The notes below the pieces were generated by a model. It made no database searches. It saw nothing but the letters and a program-made list of their open reading frames with translations, and was not told where the DNA came from. A program made the position numbers and the translations under genes. Below are positions 43,782 through 52,463 of a DNA stretch of 64,000 nucleotides, piece by piece. Source of the DNA: Collinsella sp. AF02-46-1 (GTDB lineage: Bacteria; Actinomycetota; Coriobacteriia; Coriobacteriales; Coriobacteriaceae); contig NZ_QSBV01000005.1 in the NCBI RefSeq assembly GCF_003465825.1, forward strand, positions 1 to 64,000, given 5' to 3'. The stretch's first letter is position 1. Each line of letters begins with the position of its first letter.

Positions 43782-45158
43782 GTGCGTGCGTTTGCTCGAC
43801 AAATGACAGAGCGTATGAAGGCGGTGGCGGCAGTAGGTGCCGTCGCCGCCTTTTGGCTTGCCGCGTGGATGCTGGTGGCGGCGCTGGTGGCGCAGCCGTT
43901 GATTTTGCCGGGGCCGGGTGCGGTTGCCTTGGCGCTGCTGCGTCTGGTGTGCGATGGCGGTGCCTGGGCGATTTTGGCGGGCTCGGGCGCGCGGATACTG
44001 GGCGGGCTGGCGCTTGCCGCGGTGTTTGGTGGCGTACTTGCCGGGATTTCATCACGGTCGCGGGCGTTTGCGCACCTGGTGGCGCCGGCGCTTTCGTTTG
44101 TAAAGGCGACGCCAGTCGCCTGCGTGGTGGTCCTGTTGCTTATCTGGCTGGGGTCGGCGCGCGTGAGCATCGCGGCAGTTTTTTTGATGGCGCTGCCAGG
44201 CGTGTATTTTTCGCTGGCCGAGGGCTTGGCACAAGTGGATAAGCCGCTGGAGCAGATGTTCCGCCTGCATGGCGTGCGCGGCTGGCGCCTGTTTTGCGCC
44301 CATACCTGGCGCGAGGTACTGCCGTTTGTGCTTTCGTGCGCCCGTGCCATGATCGGCATGAGCTGGAAGGCCGGCGTGGCAGCCGAGCTCATCGGCATGG
44401 CGGTGGGCACCGTGGGTGAGCGCATCTATCAGGCGAAGCTTTTGATTGAGACGGCTGATCTGCTGGCGTGGACCGTGCTGGTCGTTGCCGCCTCGTGGGC
44501 GTGTGAGCGCGTGCTGGTGTGGCTGCTGCGGGTTTCGGGACCCGTGGCGTGGCGCGTGGCCGTGCGGGCGCATGGGCGCGGCGCTCGCGGGCGTGCGGGG
44601 GCTGCCGGGGGCGGCGCTGCGGCGGAGCTTGCGCTCGCCGTGGGCGAGCGGGTGCCCTGGGCTCCGGCGCTCGACGGACTGACACTCCGTGTGCCCGCCG
44701 GTGGGCGCGCCTGCGTGATGGGCGCCTCGGGTGTGGGCAAGTCGACGTTGCTTGCGCTGGCTGCGGGGGAGTGCGCGCCGTGCTCCATGGTGTTTCAGGA
44801 CGTGCGCTTGGTTGAGGACGTTTCGGCTTTGGAAAACGTGCTGGTGTGCGCCGACGCGCGCGTGGACGCCTCGGGTGCCGCGGCCCTGCTGCGCCTGTTG
44901 GTGCCGGGGGTCGATTTGCATGCTCGCGTGGCCGAGCTCTCGGGTGGGCAGCGTCGTCGCGTCGAGATTGCCCGAGCACTGCTGTGCCCGGGCGGCGCGG
45001 TGATTCTGGACGAGCCCTTTACCGGCCTGGATGTCGTCGCGCGCGATGCGACGGCCGAGGTCGTGCTCGATCTGCTCGACGGTCGCATGCTCCTACTCGC
45101 CACACACGATGCCGCTGACGCTCGGGCCCTCAATATCTCGGACATCATCACGCTCTAA
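43782..45158 (+). CDS. Fused ABC permease-ATPase
   Basis: 458 residues. Residues ~1-260 form an SsuC/TauC-like permease with about six membrane helices and an EAA-type loop (REVLPFVLSCARAMIGMSWK). After a Gly/Ala/Arg-rich linker, ~290-458 is an ATPase: Walker A MGASGVGKST, a short Q loop VFQDVRL, signature LSGGQRRRVEIARAL, Walker B AVILDEPFTGLD and the H loop ATHD. The ATPase is shorter than usual, about 170 residues. A fusion of these two subunits is uncommon. Very high GC and many Val/Ala/Gly codons. GTG start with GGAG 10 bp before. Confidence 0.85.
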   Translation: MRAFARQMTERMKAVAAVGAVAAFWLAAWMLVAALVAQPLILPGPGAVALALLRLVCDGGAWAILAGSGARILGGLALAAVFGGVLAGISSRSRAFAHLVAPALSFVKATPVACVVVLLLIWLGSARVSIAAVFLMALPGVYFSLAEGLAQVDKPLEQMFRLHGVRGWRLFCAHTWREVLPFVLSCARAMIGMSWKAGVAAELIGMAVGTVGERIYQAKLLIETADLLAWTVLVVAASWACERVLVWLLRVSGPVAWRVAVRAHGRGARGRAGAAGGGAAAELALAVGERVPWAPALDGLTLRVPAGGRACVMGASGVGKSTLLALAAGECAPCSMVFQDVRLVEDVSALENVLVCADARVDASGAAALLRLLVPGVDLHARVAELSGGQRRRVEIARALLCPGGAVILDEPFTGLDVVARDATAEVVLDLLDGRMLLLATHDAADARALNISDIITL

Positions 45159-45179
45159 ATACTAACTTAGCAACAAAAT

Positions 45180-45206
45180 GATCCGTTTTTCTCCGTCCCC
45201 ATGGGG
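45180..45206. repeat. Partial inverted copy of the GATCC/GGGGACGG repeat
   Basis: TGATCCGTTTTTCTCCGTCC followed by CCATGGGG is the reverse complement of most of the arm at 2333 and 59103. Confidence 0.6.
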
Positions 45207-45212
45207 TCGGGT

Positions 45213-45261
45213 GTGGTATTCTATCTGCGGGGTAATACTTAGGAATACCAAGTAATACCAA
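45213..45261 (+). promoter_or_regulatory. GGTATT/AATACC sites upstream of the RelB-like gene
   Basis: GGTATT near 45214, GGTAATACTTAGGAATACC at 45232-45250 and AATACC at 45256-45261 are inverted and direct copies of one hexamer. RelB/DinJ antitoxins bind such repeats to control their own genes, so this is a candidate operator. The regulator is inferred. Confidence 0.45.
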
Positions 45262-45373
45262 CGCCGCAGAAACAAACTCCGGATGCGGGCCAATCGGGTT
45301 GCCTTCACAGCCCGTCGCCCAGCCGCGTGGCCCGCATCTATCCGCACCACCGTCGTTTCAAAAAGGAAGCGTC

Positions 45374-45595
45374 ATGGCAGAACACATGACCCCGGTTGTC
45401 GCGAAGGTCTTGCCCGAGGAAAAGGCGGCCTTCGCGGCGGCAACCCAGCTCGTGGGCACCACGCCGTCCAACGCCATCCGCATGTTTATCGCCGCGTTCA
45501 ATCGCTGCGGCACCTTCCCGTTCGACATCTCGCCCAACGGGGCCTTTGGCAAAGACTGTCCCCAACAACTAGTCGTTGAAGAACGTCCCCAATGA
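45374..45595 (+). CDS. RelB/DinJ-family antitoxin-like protein (orphan)
   Basis: 73 residues. VVAKVLPEEKAAFAAATQLV followed by TTPSNAIRMFIAAFNRCGTFPF is the ribbon-helix-helix pattern of RelB/DinJ antitoxins. No RelE-like toxin follows; the next gene is a CPBP protease. The last ~12 residues (DCPQQLVVEERPQ) are read from the GTCCCC/ACTAGT repeat, so the true C-terminus and any toxin gene may have been lost when the repeat arrived. ATG 45374 follows AAAGGA; the upstream frame is open but has no ribosome site. Confidence 0.7.
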   Translation: MAEHMTPVVAKVLPEEKAAFAAATQLVGTTPSNAIRMFIAAFNRCGTFPFDISPNGAFGKDCPQQLVVEERPQ

Positions 45596-45630
45596 CTAGT
45601 CGTTGGGGACGTTCTTAAATGACTAGCTGT
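45556..45630. repeat. GTCCCC palindrome with ACTAGT signature
   Basis: AAGAACGTCCCCAA (45579-45592) and its complement (45603-45616) surround TGACTAGTCG. A further CTGTCCCCAACAACTAGTCG lies before and ACTAGCTGTCGGG after. It has the same plan as 21921-22010, but with ACTAGT in place of GCCGGC. Confidence 0.75.
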
Positions 45631-45645
45631 CGGGAGGAGGTTGGC

Positions 45646-46557
45646 ATGCTCAATGCGATGATTTGGGCGCTTGCCTGTTTTGGCGTCGTCGCTGCCGATA
45701 TCGCCCTGAGCGTGGTTTTGTTCTCCGCTCTGGGCGTCGCATCGGTGTTCATGGGCTTTTCGATTGACGACCTCGATATTCAATTGCTTCAGGCTGCCGC
45801 GCAGATGGCATCGTTTTTAATGGCGCTGCTGTGGTGGCGTTATCTGTGGCCGCGTTCGTTTATGGCACGCCGGCAAAGCGCGCATCCGCTCGGCGGGGGA
45901 GCGCGTGGGGCGTGGAAGCGCATCGTCTGCGTTATCGTGATTGGCCTTGCCCTGCAGGTGGTCGTTGGCTACGTGACCGACGCCGTGCTGTCGCTGTTGC
46001 CCGAGGCCGCGGCCGACTACAGCGAACTTGTCGAGGAGACGGGCATGGGTGACACGAGCTATCTGGCCGTCCTGACCACGGTGCTCGGCGCTCCGTTTTG
46101 CGAGGAGCTGCTGGTGCGCGGTATCATTTTTGAGTTTTCGCTCCGAGCGTTTAATCCGCAGTGCCGCCCACTTTGGAAGCGCCGGCGTCGTGCGGGTGCG
46201 CAGGACGGCGCCATGGTGCCCTGGGCGGCCCCGAGCACGTGGGGTATCGCCGCGGCGGTCGTGCTGCAGGCGGCGATCTTCGGTTTTATGCACATGAACT
46301 GGGTGCAGGGCTGCTATGCGGGCGCTGCCGGCCTCATTTTTGGCTGGGTGCTCGTGACGACCGGGAAGCTCCGCTACACGATCCTGCTGCACTTTGCCTT
46401 TAATGCCGGGTCGTATCTCATGACGTTGCTCTGGTTTGTGAACACGCCGTTCGACGTGGTAATCACGGTCACCATCGCCGGCATCATCCTCGTGGAGGCG
46501 ATGCGCTCACTGCGCCACGCATGCGAGATGGGCATAGCGACAGCACCGCTGCCCTAA
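45646..46557 (+). CDS. CPBP-family intramembrane metalloprotease
   Basis: 303 residues with about eight hydrophobic segments. The CPBP/Abi (CAAX protease-like) motifs are present: CEELLVRG (EExxxR) near residue 150, FGFMHMNW with the metal His, and the final HFAFN. Such proteins process membrane or bacteriocin-type peptides or act in immunity; the substrate is unknown. ATG 45646 with GGGAGGAGG; the preceding in-frame ATG at 45619 lies in the repeat. It converges on ygiQ with a 4-bp overlap. Confidence 0.87.
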   Translation: MLNAMIWALACFGVVAADIALSVVLFSALGVASVFMGFSIDDLDIQLLQAAAQMASFLMALLWWRYLWPRSFMARRQSAHPLGGGARGAWKRIVCVIVIGLALQVVVGYVTDAVLSLLPEAAADYSELVEETGMGDTSYLAVLTTVLGAPFCEELLVRGIIFEFSLRAFNPQCRPLWKRRRRAGAQDGAMVPWAAPSTWGIAAAVVLQAAIFGFMHMNWVQGCYAGAAGLIFGWVLVTTGKLRYTILLHFAFNAGSYLMTLLWFVNTPFDVVITVTIAGIILVEAMRSLRHACEMGIATAPLP

Positions 46558-48686
46558 TTGCGGCGTCCGCCTCCGTTGGCGCCCTGACGCCCCTGAGCTG
46601 CACGGTTGCGGCCGGCGGTGTTCTGCGCACGCGACATGCCGCCGTGCCCCTTGCTGCCCTTGGGGCCCTTGCCGGCGCTACCGTGGGCCTTGCCGCCCTT
46701 CTTGCCGGTGCCATGCCCGCCGCCGGCAGAGGTCTCGCCCGGGCGTGGCGGCACGGGGCGAATCAGGCAATGCTTGGTGTAGCCGATCAGATCGCGACGG
46801 CCAGCCTTTTCCAGTGCCTCGCGCACGAGCTTGTAGTTCTCGGGCTTGCGATATTGGATGAGCGCGCGCTGCATAGCCTTCTCGTGCGGGTCGCGCGCCA
46901 CATAGATCGACTGCATGGTGCGCGGGTCAACGCCGGTGTAGTACATGCAGGTGCTCATCGTGGACGGGGTGGGGTAGAAGTCCTGTACCTGCTCGGGCAT
47001 GTAGCCCATGTCGCGCACAGCCTCGGCAAGCTCCACCGCTTCCTTCATCGTCGAGCCGGGGTGGCTCGAGATCAGGTACGGAACCACGTACTGCTTGAGT
47101 CCGTATTCACGGTTCAAGCGCTCAAATTTGCGACAGAACGCGTCGTAGACGGCGCGGCTCGGCTTGCCCATTACGGAGAGCACGGCGTCGCTCACATGCT
47201 CGGGTGCTACGCGCAGCTGGCCCGAGACATGGTGTTCCAAAAGCTCGCGCAAAAACTCGTCCGAGGTATCGGCCATGGTGTAGTCAAAACGGATGCCGCT
47301 GCGCACGAAGACCTTCTTGACGCCTGGCAGCTGGCGCAGGTCGCGCAGCAGCTGCGTGTAGCCGCTCTCATCGACCACCATGTTCTTGCATACGCTCGGC
47401 CACAGACAGCGCTTGTTCTTGCATACGCCGTGCTTGAGCTGCTTGTCGCAGGCGGGACGGCTAAAGTTTGCCGTCGGTCCGCCCACGTCGTTGATGTAGC
47501 CCTTAAACTCGGGATCGTGTGTGAGCAGCTCGGCCTCGCGCATGATCGAGTCGTGGCTGCGCATCTGCAGCACGCGGCCCTGGTGGAAGGTGAGGGCGCA
47601 AAACGAGCACTCGCCAAAACAGCCGCGGTTGGAGCTAATGGAAAACTTGATCTCGGCAAAGGCCGGCACGCCGCCCGCCGCGTCGTAGTCGGGATGCCAA
47701 TCGCGTGCGTAGGGGAGCTCGGCCATCTCGTCCATCTCATCGGTGGTGAGTGTTGCCGACGGCGGGTTCTGTACCACATAGACGCTGTTGGGGTAGGGCT
47801 CTACCAGGCGATGTCCGGTGATGGGGTCCATATTCTGCTGCTGCACGTTAAAGCTGCGCGCGTAGTTGAGCTTGTCGGCGGCAAGGTCGTCCCAGCTGGG
47901 AAGCAGGTCGTAGTCATAGACCTCGTCGAGCGAGCTGGTGCGGTAGACGGTGCCGTTGATATAGGTGATCTGATCGACGGGCAGTCCGGCGTCGAGCGCG
48001 TCAGCGATCTCGACGATCGCGTGCTCGCCCATGCCGTAGATGAGGATGTCGGCGCCCGAGTCGAGCAGTACCGAGCGCTTGAGCTTGTCCTGCCAGTAGT
48101 CGTAGTGGGCCAGGCGGCGCAGGCTTGCCTCGATGCCGCCGATGATGATGGGAGCGTCCTTGAACGTCTGGCGGATGAGGTTGCCGTAGACCGTGACGGC
48201 ACGATTGGGGCGGTGCCCCTCCTCGCCACCGGGGGTATAGGCGTCGGTGTGGCGGCGGTGCTTGGTCACCGAATAGTGGTTGACCATGGAGTCCATGTTA
48301 CCGGCACTGACGAGAAAGCCCAGGCGAGGCTCGCCGAGCACCGTGATGCTGGCGGGGTCGGTCCAGTCGGGCTGACAGATGATGCCCACTTTGTAGCCGT
48401 GCGCGTCGAGTACGCGGCTGATGATGGCCATACCAAAGCTGGGGTGGTCCACGTAGGCGTCGCCGCAGATGTAGACGAAGTCACACTGGTCCCAACCGCG
48501 CGCGTCCATATCGGCGCGGCTGACGGGGAGGAACTTATCGCGGCCCGGGCGCCAGGGACGGGCGGGCGCTGCCGGGGTATGAGCGGCGTGGCCGCCCTGG
48601 GCCTTGCCGCTGCGCTTTTGCTGCTGGCCCTGTTTGCCCTGCTGACTGCGCTGGTTATTCTGAGCGTGCTGAGGCTTTTTTGCCAC
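46554..48686 (-). CDS. YgiQ-family radical SAM protein
   Basis: 710 residues. The radical SAM cluster motif CFGECSFC (C-x3-C-x2-C) is in SISSNRGCFGECSFCALTFH. The N-terminal segment DKFLPVSRADMDARGWDQCD and the QVQDFYPTPSTMSTCMYYTG block identify UPF0313/YgiQ. Both ends are low complexity: Gln/Lys/Gly-rich before residue 45 and Gly/Lys-rich after 650. Start chosen as GTG 48686 (MAKKPQHAQ) with GGGAGGG just upstream; the longer frame to 48860 has no such site. Biochemical role not established for the family as far as I know. Confidence 0.9.
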   Translation of the reverse strand: MAKKPQHAQNNQRSQQGKQGQQQKRSGKAQGGHAAHTPAAPARPWRPGRDKFLPVSRADMDARGWDQCDFVYICGDAYVDHPSFGMAIISRVLDAHGYKVGIICQPDWTDPASITVLGEPRLGFLVSAGNMDSMVNHYSVTKHRRHTDAYTPGGEEGHRPNRAVTVYGNLIRQTFKDAPIIIGGIEASLRRLAHYDYWQDKLKRSVLLDSGADILIYGMGEHAIVEIADALDAGLPVDQITYINGTVYRTSSLDEVYDYDLLPSWDDLAADKLNYARSFNVQQQNMDPITGHRLVEPYPNSVYVVQNPPSATLTTDEMDEMAELPYARDWHPDYDAAGGVPAFAEIKFSISSNRGCFGECSFCALTFHQGRVLQMRSHDSIMREAELLTHDPEFKGYINDVGGPTANFSRPACDKQLKHGVCKNKRCLWPSVCKNMVVDESGYTQLLRDLRQLPGVKKVFVRSGIRFDYTMADTSDEFLRELLEHHVSGQLRVAPEHVSDAVLSVMGKPSRAVYDAFCRKFERLNREYGLKQYVVPYLISSHPGSTMKEAVELAEAVRDMGYMPEQVQDFYPTPSTMSTCMYYTGVDPRTMQSIYVARDPHEKAMQRALIQYRKPENYKLVREALEKAGRRDLIGYTKHCLIRPVPPRPGETSAGGGHGTGKKGGKAHGSAGKGPKGSKGHGGMSRAQNTAGRNRAAQGRQGANGGGRRN

Positions 48687-48942
48687 GATCCCTCCCGGTG
48701 TTTGTATGCTGCACGTAATTGTAACCAGTCTTTTTGGGACGGGGCTAAAAAGACTGGTGGAGTACACGAGGCGTCGGGCATCGGGTGTGGCGCCGCGCTC
48801 ACGGTTTGTTTCCAGACTGTGTATCTGCGCATTGGGAGACCCGTCTCGTGGGCGCGCCATGTTGTCAATGGGTTACAGTATGAACGGCGGCTATGTTTCC
48901 GCCAACGCACGAGAGGGTCGTCAACAAGGAGGATGCACGACG

Positions 48943-49662
48943 ATGCAGCGTGCCAAACAGATATCGGAGTCTATTGAGCTGGGCATCATCTTGGCGCTCG
49001 CCGGTGGCTTTATGGACGTCTATTCGTACATAGGGCGCGACCATGTTTTCGCAAACGCTCAGACGGGCAACATCCTGCTCGTGGGTGTAAGCATCTCGGA
49101 GGGCAACTGGGCGCTGGCGGGACGCTATTTCTTCCCCGTGGTGTCGTTTGCCGTGGGCATTATGCTTGCCGACCTGGTTCACGAGCGGTTTGGCAGTGTG
49201 ATTCACTGGCGCCAGGTGACGGTGTTCTTTGAAGCCGTCATCTTGCTGGGCGTGAGTTTTATTCCCGGTGGCGATTTCAACCTGCTCGCCAACTGCTTCA
49301 CTTCGTTTGCCTGCGGCATGCAGGTCGAGAGCTTCCGCAAGATCCACGGTCACGGCATCGCCACGACCATGTGCATCGGCAACTTGCGCAACGCACTGCA
49401 AAACGTGGACGATTACATCATCACCCACAAGCGCGGCTTTTTGGAAAACGGCCTGCTGTACTTTGGCGTGATCTTCACCTTTGTGTTTGGCGCCGTGCTG
49501 GGCAACTGGTGCATCGAGCGCATGGGGCTGCACGCCATTGCGGTGGCGAGCATGCTGCTGTTTATCGCGTTTGCCATCATGTTTATCGATCGCGAACGCG
49601 ACTTGCACAGGAAATGGGCCCGCATCGTAGCTGACTGGCAGACCACGAGTCTTAAGCGCTAA
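48943..49662 (+). CDS. YoaK-family (DUF1275) membrane protein
   Basis: 239 residues with about six membrane segments. The signature is LALAGGFMDVYSYIGRDHVF followed by ANAQTGNILLVGV, the hallmark of DUF1275/YoaK. The central CGMQVESFRKIHGHGIATTM segment is also typical. Transport function unproven. ATG 48943 has AAGGAGG at 48926-48932; the frame is open upstream through the promoter region without a better start. Confidence 0.88.
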   Translation: MQRAKQISESIELGIILALAGGFMDVYSYIGRDHVFANAQTGNILLVGVSISEGNWALAGRYFFPVVSFAVGIMLADLVHERFGSVIHWRQVTVFFEAVILLGVSFIPGGDFNLLANCFTSFACGMQVESFRKIHGHGIATTMCIGNLRNALQNVDDYIITHKRGFLENGLLYFGVIFTFVFGAVLGNWCIERMGLHAIAVASMLLFIAFAIMFIDRERDLHRKWARIVADWQTTSLKR

Positions 49663-49670
49663 GGTGCATG

Positions 49671-49727
49671 TTCGTAACAACATTCAGGAGCCAGAAAAAC
49701 TATCTAGCTCCTGAATGTTGTTACGAA
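49671..49727. repeat. Perfect 21-bp inverted repeat, 57 bp overall
   Basis: TTCGTAACAACATTCAGGAG plus C is exactly complementary to 49707-49727, around a 15-bp centre. GCTTTTTG follows after 7 bp, so it may terminate the yoaK-like transcript. Its overall length equals that of the nine 57-bp palindromes, though the arm sequence differs. Confidence 0.8.
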
Positions 49728-49741
49728 CTGCTTTTTGCGAT

Positions 49742-50278
49742 TTATTCGAGATGCTCTTCAATCCGAGCCCTAAGAAGGGCAATGGCTGTAGGTATTCCAA
49801 TTGCGGCGGCTAATTCGGCTTTATCCAAAACCTGTATGCTAAAGCACGATTGTTTATCACATTGAAGGACGATAACTGAAGATAGCTTCACTTCCTGTTG
49901 GCTGAATATATCGTAATCTCCAAATAGGAAGTTACCTTTTATTGCGTAATTCGGTATGTTCGTTACGCACTTCATCTCAAGTCTGTTTAGACCATAATCG
50001 AACACCGCAACTTCCTTGTGTTCGATGATGAGCGCAACCCTGGGCATGTTGCTAAAGCCACCGTCGACGACAGTGAAGAGTTTTTCATTCGCATCGTCAT
50101 AAACGGTATATTTAAGACTCGATAGCTGTCCTAGTGGACCCGTGAACCCATGTCTTTTGATGTTGAGGTTGTCTCCCGCTGGGTTGATGAGAGCCAGAGT
50201 ATGCGGATAAGGATTACCTTCAATTGAGATTCGATATTCGTTTGTAGCCGTCTTGCTCGATTTAGGACCAGTAGCCAT
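49742..50278 (-). CDS. LURP-one-related/tubby-like fold protein
   Basis: 178 residues, markedly less GC-rich than neighbours. The middle (YTVYDDANEKLFTVVDGGF, then VFDYGLNRLEMKCVTNIPNY and IKGNFLFGDYDIFSQQEVKL) has the short-strand pattern of the LURP-one-related/scramblase barrel. Such proteins bind lipids or act as scaffolds; the family call rests on pattern only. ATG 50278 is used (GTG 50281 precedes it); the ribosome site is weak. Composition suggests transfer. Confidence 0.55.
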   Translation of the reverse strand: MATGPKSSKTATNEYRISIEGNPYPHTLALINPAGDNLNIKRHGFTGPLGQLSSLKYTVYDDANEKLFTVVDGGFSNMPRVALIIEHKEVAVFDYGLNRLEMKCVTNIPNYAIKGNFLFGDYDIFSQQEVKLSSVIVLQCDKQSCFSIQVLDKAELAAAIGIPTAIALLRARIEEHLE

Positions 50279-50693
50279 CACGCGTCATCGCCTCGATCGA
50301 ATTGGAACCGTCTTCTACTTCGTGCGGAGAATTGCGCTGTACGTTGCGGTACATGCAGCTGCAATAACCGCATGGGCAATTTCTAACAAAATGAATGACG
50401 CTATTTGCTGCATGCATTTTATTTACTATAAAGTATCCTTTTATAAACGTATTGTCAAACATATATTGCTAAAACAGAAACAATTTATAGACTGAGTTGG
50501 TCGTATTCTTTGGGCGATTGCTCCTATAATCTAGCCTTCGCTGCTGTCGGGAGGGAAGGGCTAAGGCCCCGTTAGTATGTTGAAGCGCTTTAAACTATTT
50601 GACGTTCTCACGTGTTTTTTGTTTCAAAAGCGTTAGGATGGGACTTATAGTGCGGGGCGTAACGGGTGCCCCGCGCACGATAGGAGGCTATCA
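50279..50693. other. AT-rich intergenic stretch
   Basis: No gene can be supported. TATAAT at 50525-50530 and TTGACG at 50599-50604 are isolated promoter-like words without good partners. The composition contrasts with the rest of the window, up to the highly expressed-looking dehydrogenase gene. Confidence 0.5.
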
Positions 50694-51859
50694 ATGGCTA
50701 ATCGTTTCGTTCTCAACACCATTTCTTACCATGGTTCCGGCGCCATCAAGGAGATCCCCGGCGAGCTCCAGCGTCGTGGCTACAAGAAGATCTTCGTCTG
50801 CTCCGACCCCGATCTGGTCAAGTTTGGCGTTACCGCTAAGGTGACCGACGAGCTCGACGCCGCCGGCATCGCTTGGAGCCTCTACTCCGAGATTAAGCCC
50901 AACCCCACCATCCAGAACGTCAAGGACGGCGTCGAGGCCTTCAAGGCCGCCGAGGCTGACGCTATCGTGACCATTGGTGGTGGCTCCTCCATGGACACCG
51001 CCAAGGCTATCGGCATCATCATCAACAACCCTGAGTCGCCGATGTCCGCAGCCTCGAGGGCGTTGCTCCCACTAAGAACCACGCCGTGTTCACCATCGCT
51101 GTGCCGACGACCGCCGGTACCGCTGCCGAGGTGACCATCAACTACGTCATCACCGACCCCGAGAAGGTCCGCAAGTTCGTGTGCGTCGACACTAACGACG
51201 CCCCCGAGGTCGCCGTCGTCGACCCCGACATGATGGCTTCCATGCCCGCCGGCCTGACCGCTTCCACTGGCATGGACGCTCTGACCCACGCCATCGAGGG
51301 CTACACCACCAAGGGCGCTTGGGAGCTCTCCGACATGTTCCACTTTGAGGCTATTAAGCTGATCAGCGAGAACCTGCGCGACTCCGTTGCCGAGGCCAAG
51401 TCCGGTCAGCCCGGCTCTGGCCGCGAGGGCATGGCTCTTGGCCAGTATGTCGCCGGCATGGGCTTCTCCAATGTCGGCCTGGGCATCGACCACGCCATGG
51501 CTCACACCCTGTCCGCTCACTACGATACCCCGCACGGTGTCGCCTGCGCCATGCTGCTGCCGATCGCCATGGAGTTCAACAAGCCGGTTTGCACCGAGCG
51601 CCTGGCCAAGGTCGCCGTCGCCATGGGCGTTGACACCACGGGCATGAGCACCGACGAGGCCGCCGATGCCGCCATCGCCGCCGTCAAGCAGCTCTCTGCC
51701 GACGTGAACATCCCGCACGTCTGCGAGGCCATGAATGCTGACGAGATCGAGGTTCTGGCCAAGGACGCTATGGCCGACGCCTGCTTCCCGGGTAACCCGC
51801 GCGAGGCGACGCTCGACGATGTCATCGAGCTCTTCAAGAAGATCTGCCCGGCTGCCTAG
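50694..51859 (+). pseudogene. fucO: Iron-containing alcohol dehydrogenase (FucO-like), one-base frameshift
   Basis: Two overlapping frames form one group III alcohol dehydrogenase similar to lactaldehyde:propanediol oxidoreductase. Frame 1 (50694 to ~51035) has IVTIGGGSSMDTAKAIGIII. Frame 2 (~51037 to 51859) has VPTTAGTAAEVTINYVITDP and the iron-site His regions (GMDALTHAIEGYTT, GIDHAMAHTLSAHYDTPHG). Around 51036 GAGTCGCC would read through as GAGTTCGCC, so one T seems missing. Everything after it is intact and has strongly biased codons, so this is either a very recent mutation or a sequencing error. ATG has GGAGG upstream. Confidence 0.85.
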
Positions 51860-51912
51860 TCTCGTTTGGTGGTCCTTCGCCCGTAGGCATATAGTCTTTT
51901 GACTTGCCGCTG

Positions 51913-51945
51913 GCCCCGCCGCGCTACGCGCGGCGGGGCTTTTTG
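51913..51945 (+). terminator. Terminator after the dehydrogenase gene
   Basis: GCCCCGCCGCGC and GCGCGGCGGGGC pair around TAC, followed by TTTTT. Confidence 0.9.
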
Positions 51946-52019
51946 TGCCGCGTCGATGCCCCGAGATGGGTAAAGCCAAGGCATACCGCCCGCTGCGGAT
52001 AGGTGGTGCACTTCCCAGC

Positions 52020-52253
52020 GTGCATTTTTGGGAGTATTCAGCAGACTCTGAAAAATGCATAGCGTTGTGAATGGGCCGTAGTGGTCCGCAGGCGCCCATC
52101 GACAGCCATTGCGGACGGACTATCGATGACCGGAGGGGTTGTCGCTGCAGTTTCTGCTTTGCGACGACCTGCAACCTTGCTGTAGCTGCGTCGTTTTGTC
52201 GTTTGTGATGGGGCCGTTGGGGGCCGCGGTGCAGAATACTCCGTTTTTTGCAC
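52020..52253. repeat. 234-bp element with inverted ends, copy 2
   Basis: Left core GGAGTATTCAGCA at 52031-52043 and right core TGCAGAATACTCC at 52230-52242, with GTGCA and TGCAC outermost. Length and core spacing equal those of copy 1 at 32842-33075. Past the right end both copies share CGG.CCA and GGTACC-type sequence to about 52335. No convincing gene lies within; it fills most of the 604-bp gap between fucO and the peptidase gene. Confidence 0.75.
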
Positions 52254-52463
52254 GGTCCAAGGTAGGGTACCCTGAGACGAAGCAAAAAGATGCCCTATAT
52301 TTATGCAGAAATCGAAAAGCTTTATGCACAATTCGGATTTTAAACCGTGCGCGTGCGCAAAATCGGCGCGAGGACGTCTGGAGGTGGCTCGGCTTCTAGG
52401 GCATTGCACGTGTAGAACGGTTAAAATCGGGATTCGGTCTTAGTTTTATTTGGAAGGATGCAT

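Noticed and set aside
45299..45373. N-terminal extension of the RelB-like protein
   Set aside because: The open frame extends 25 codons upstream, but AAAGGA directly precedes ATG 45374 and the extension has no antitoxin character.
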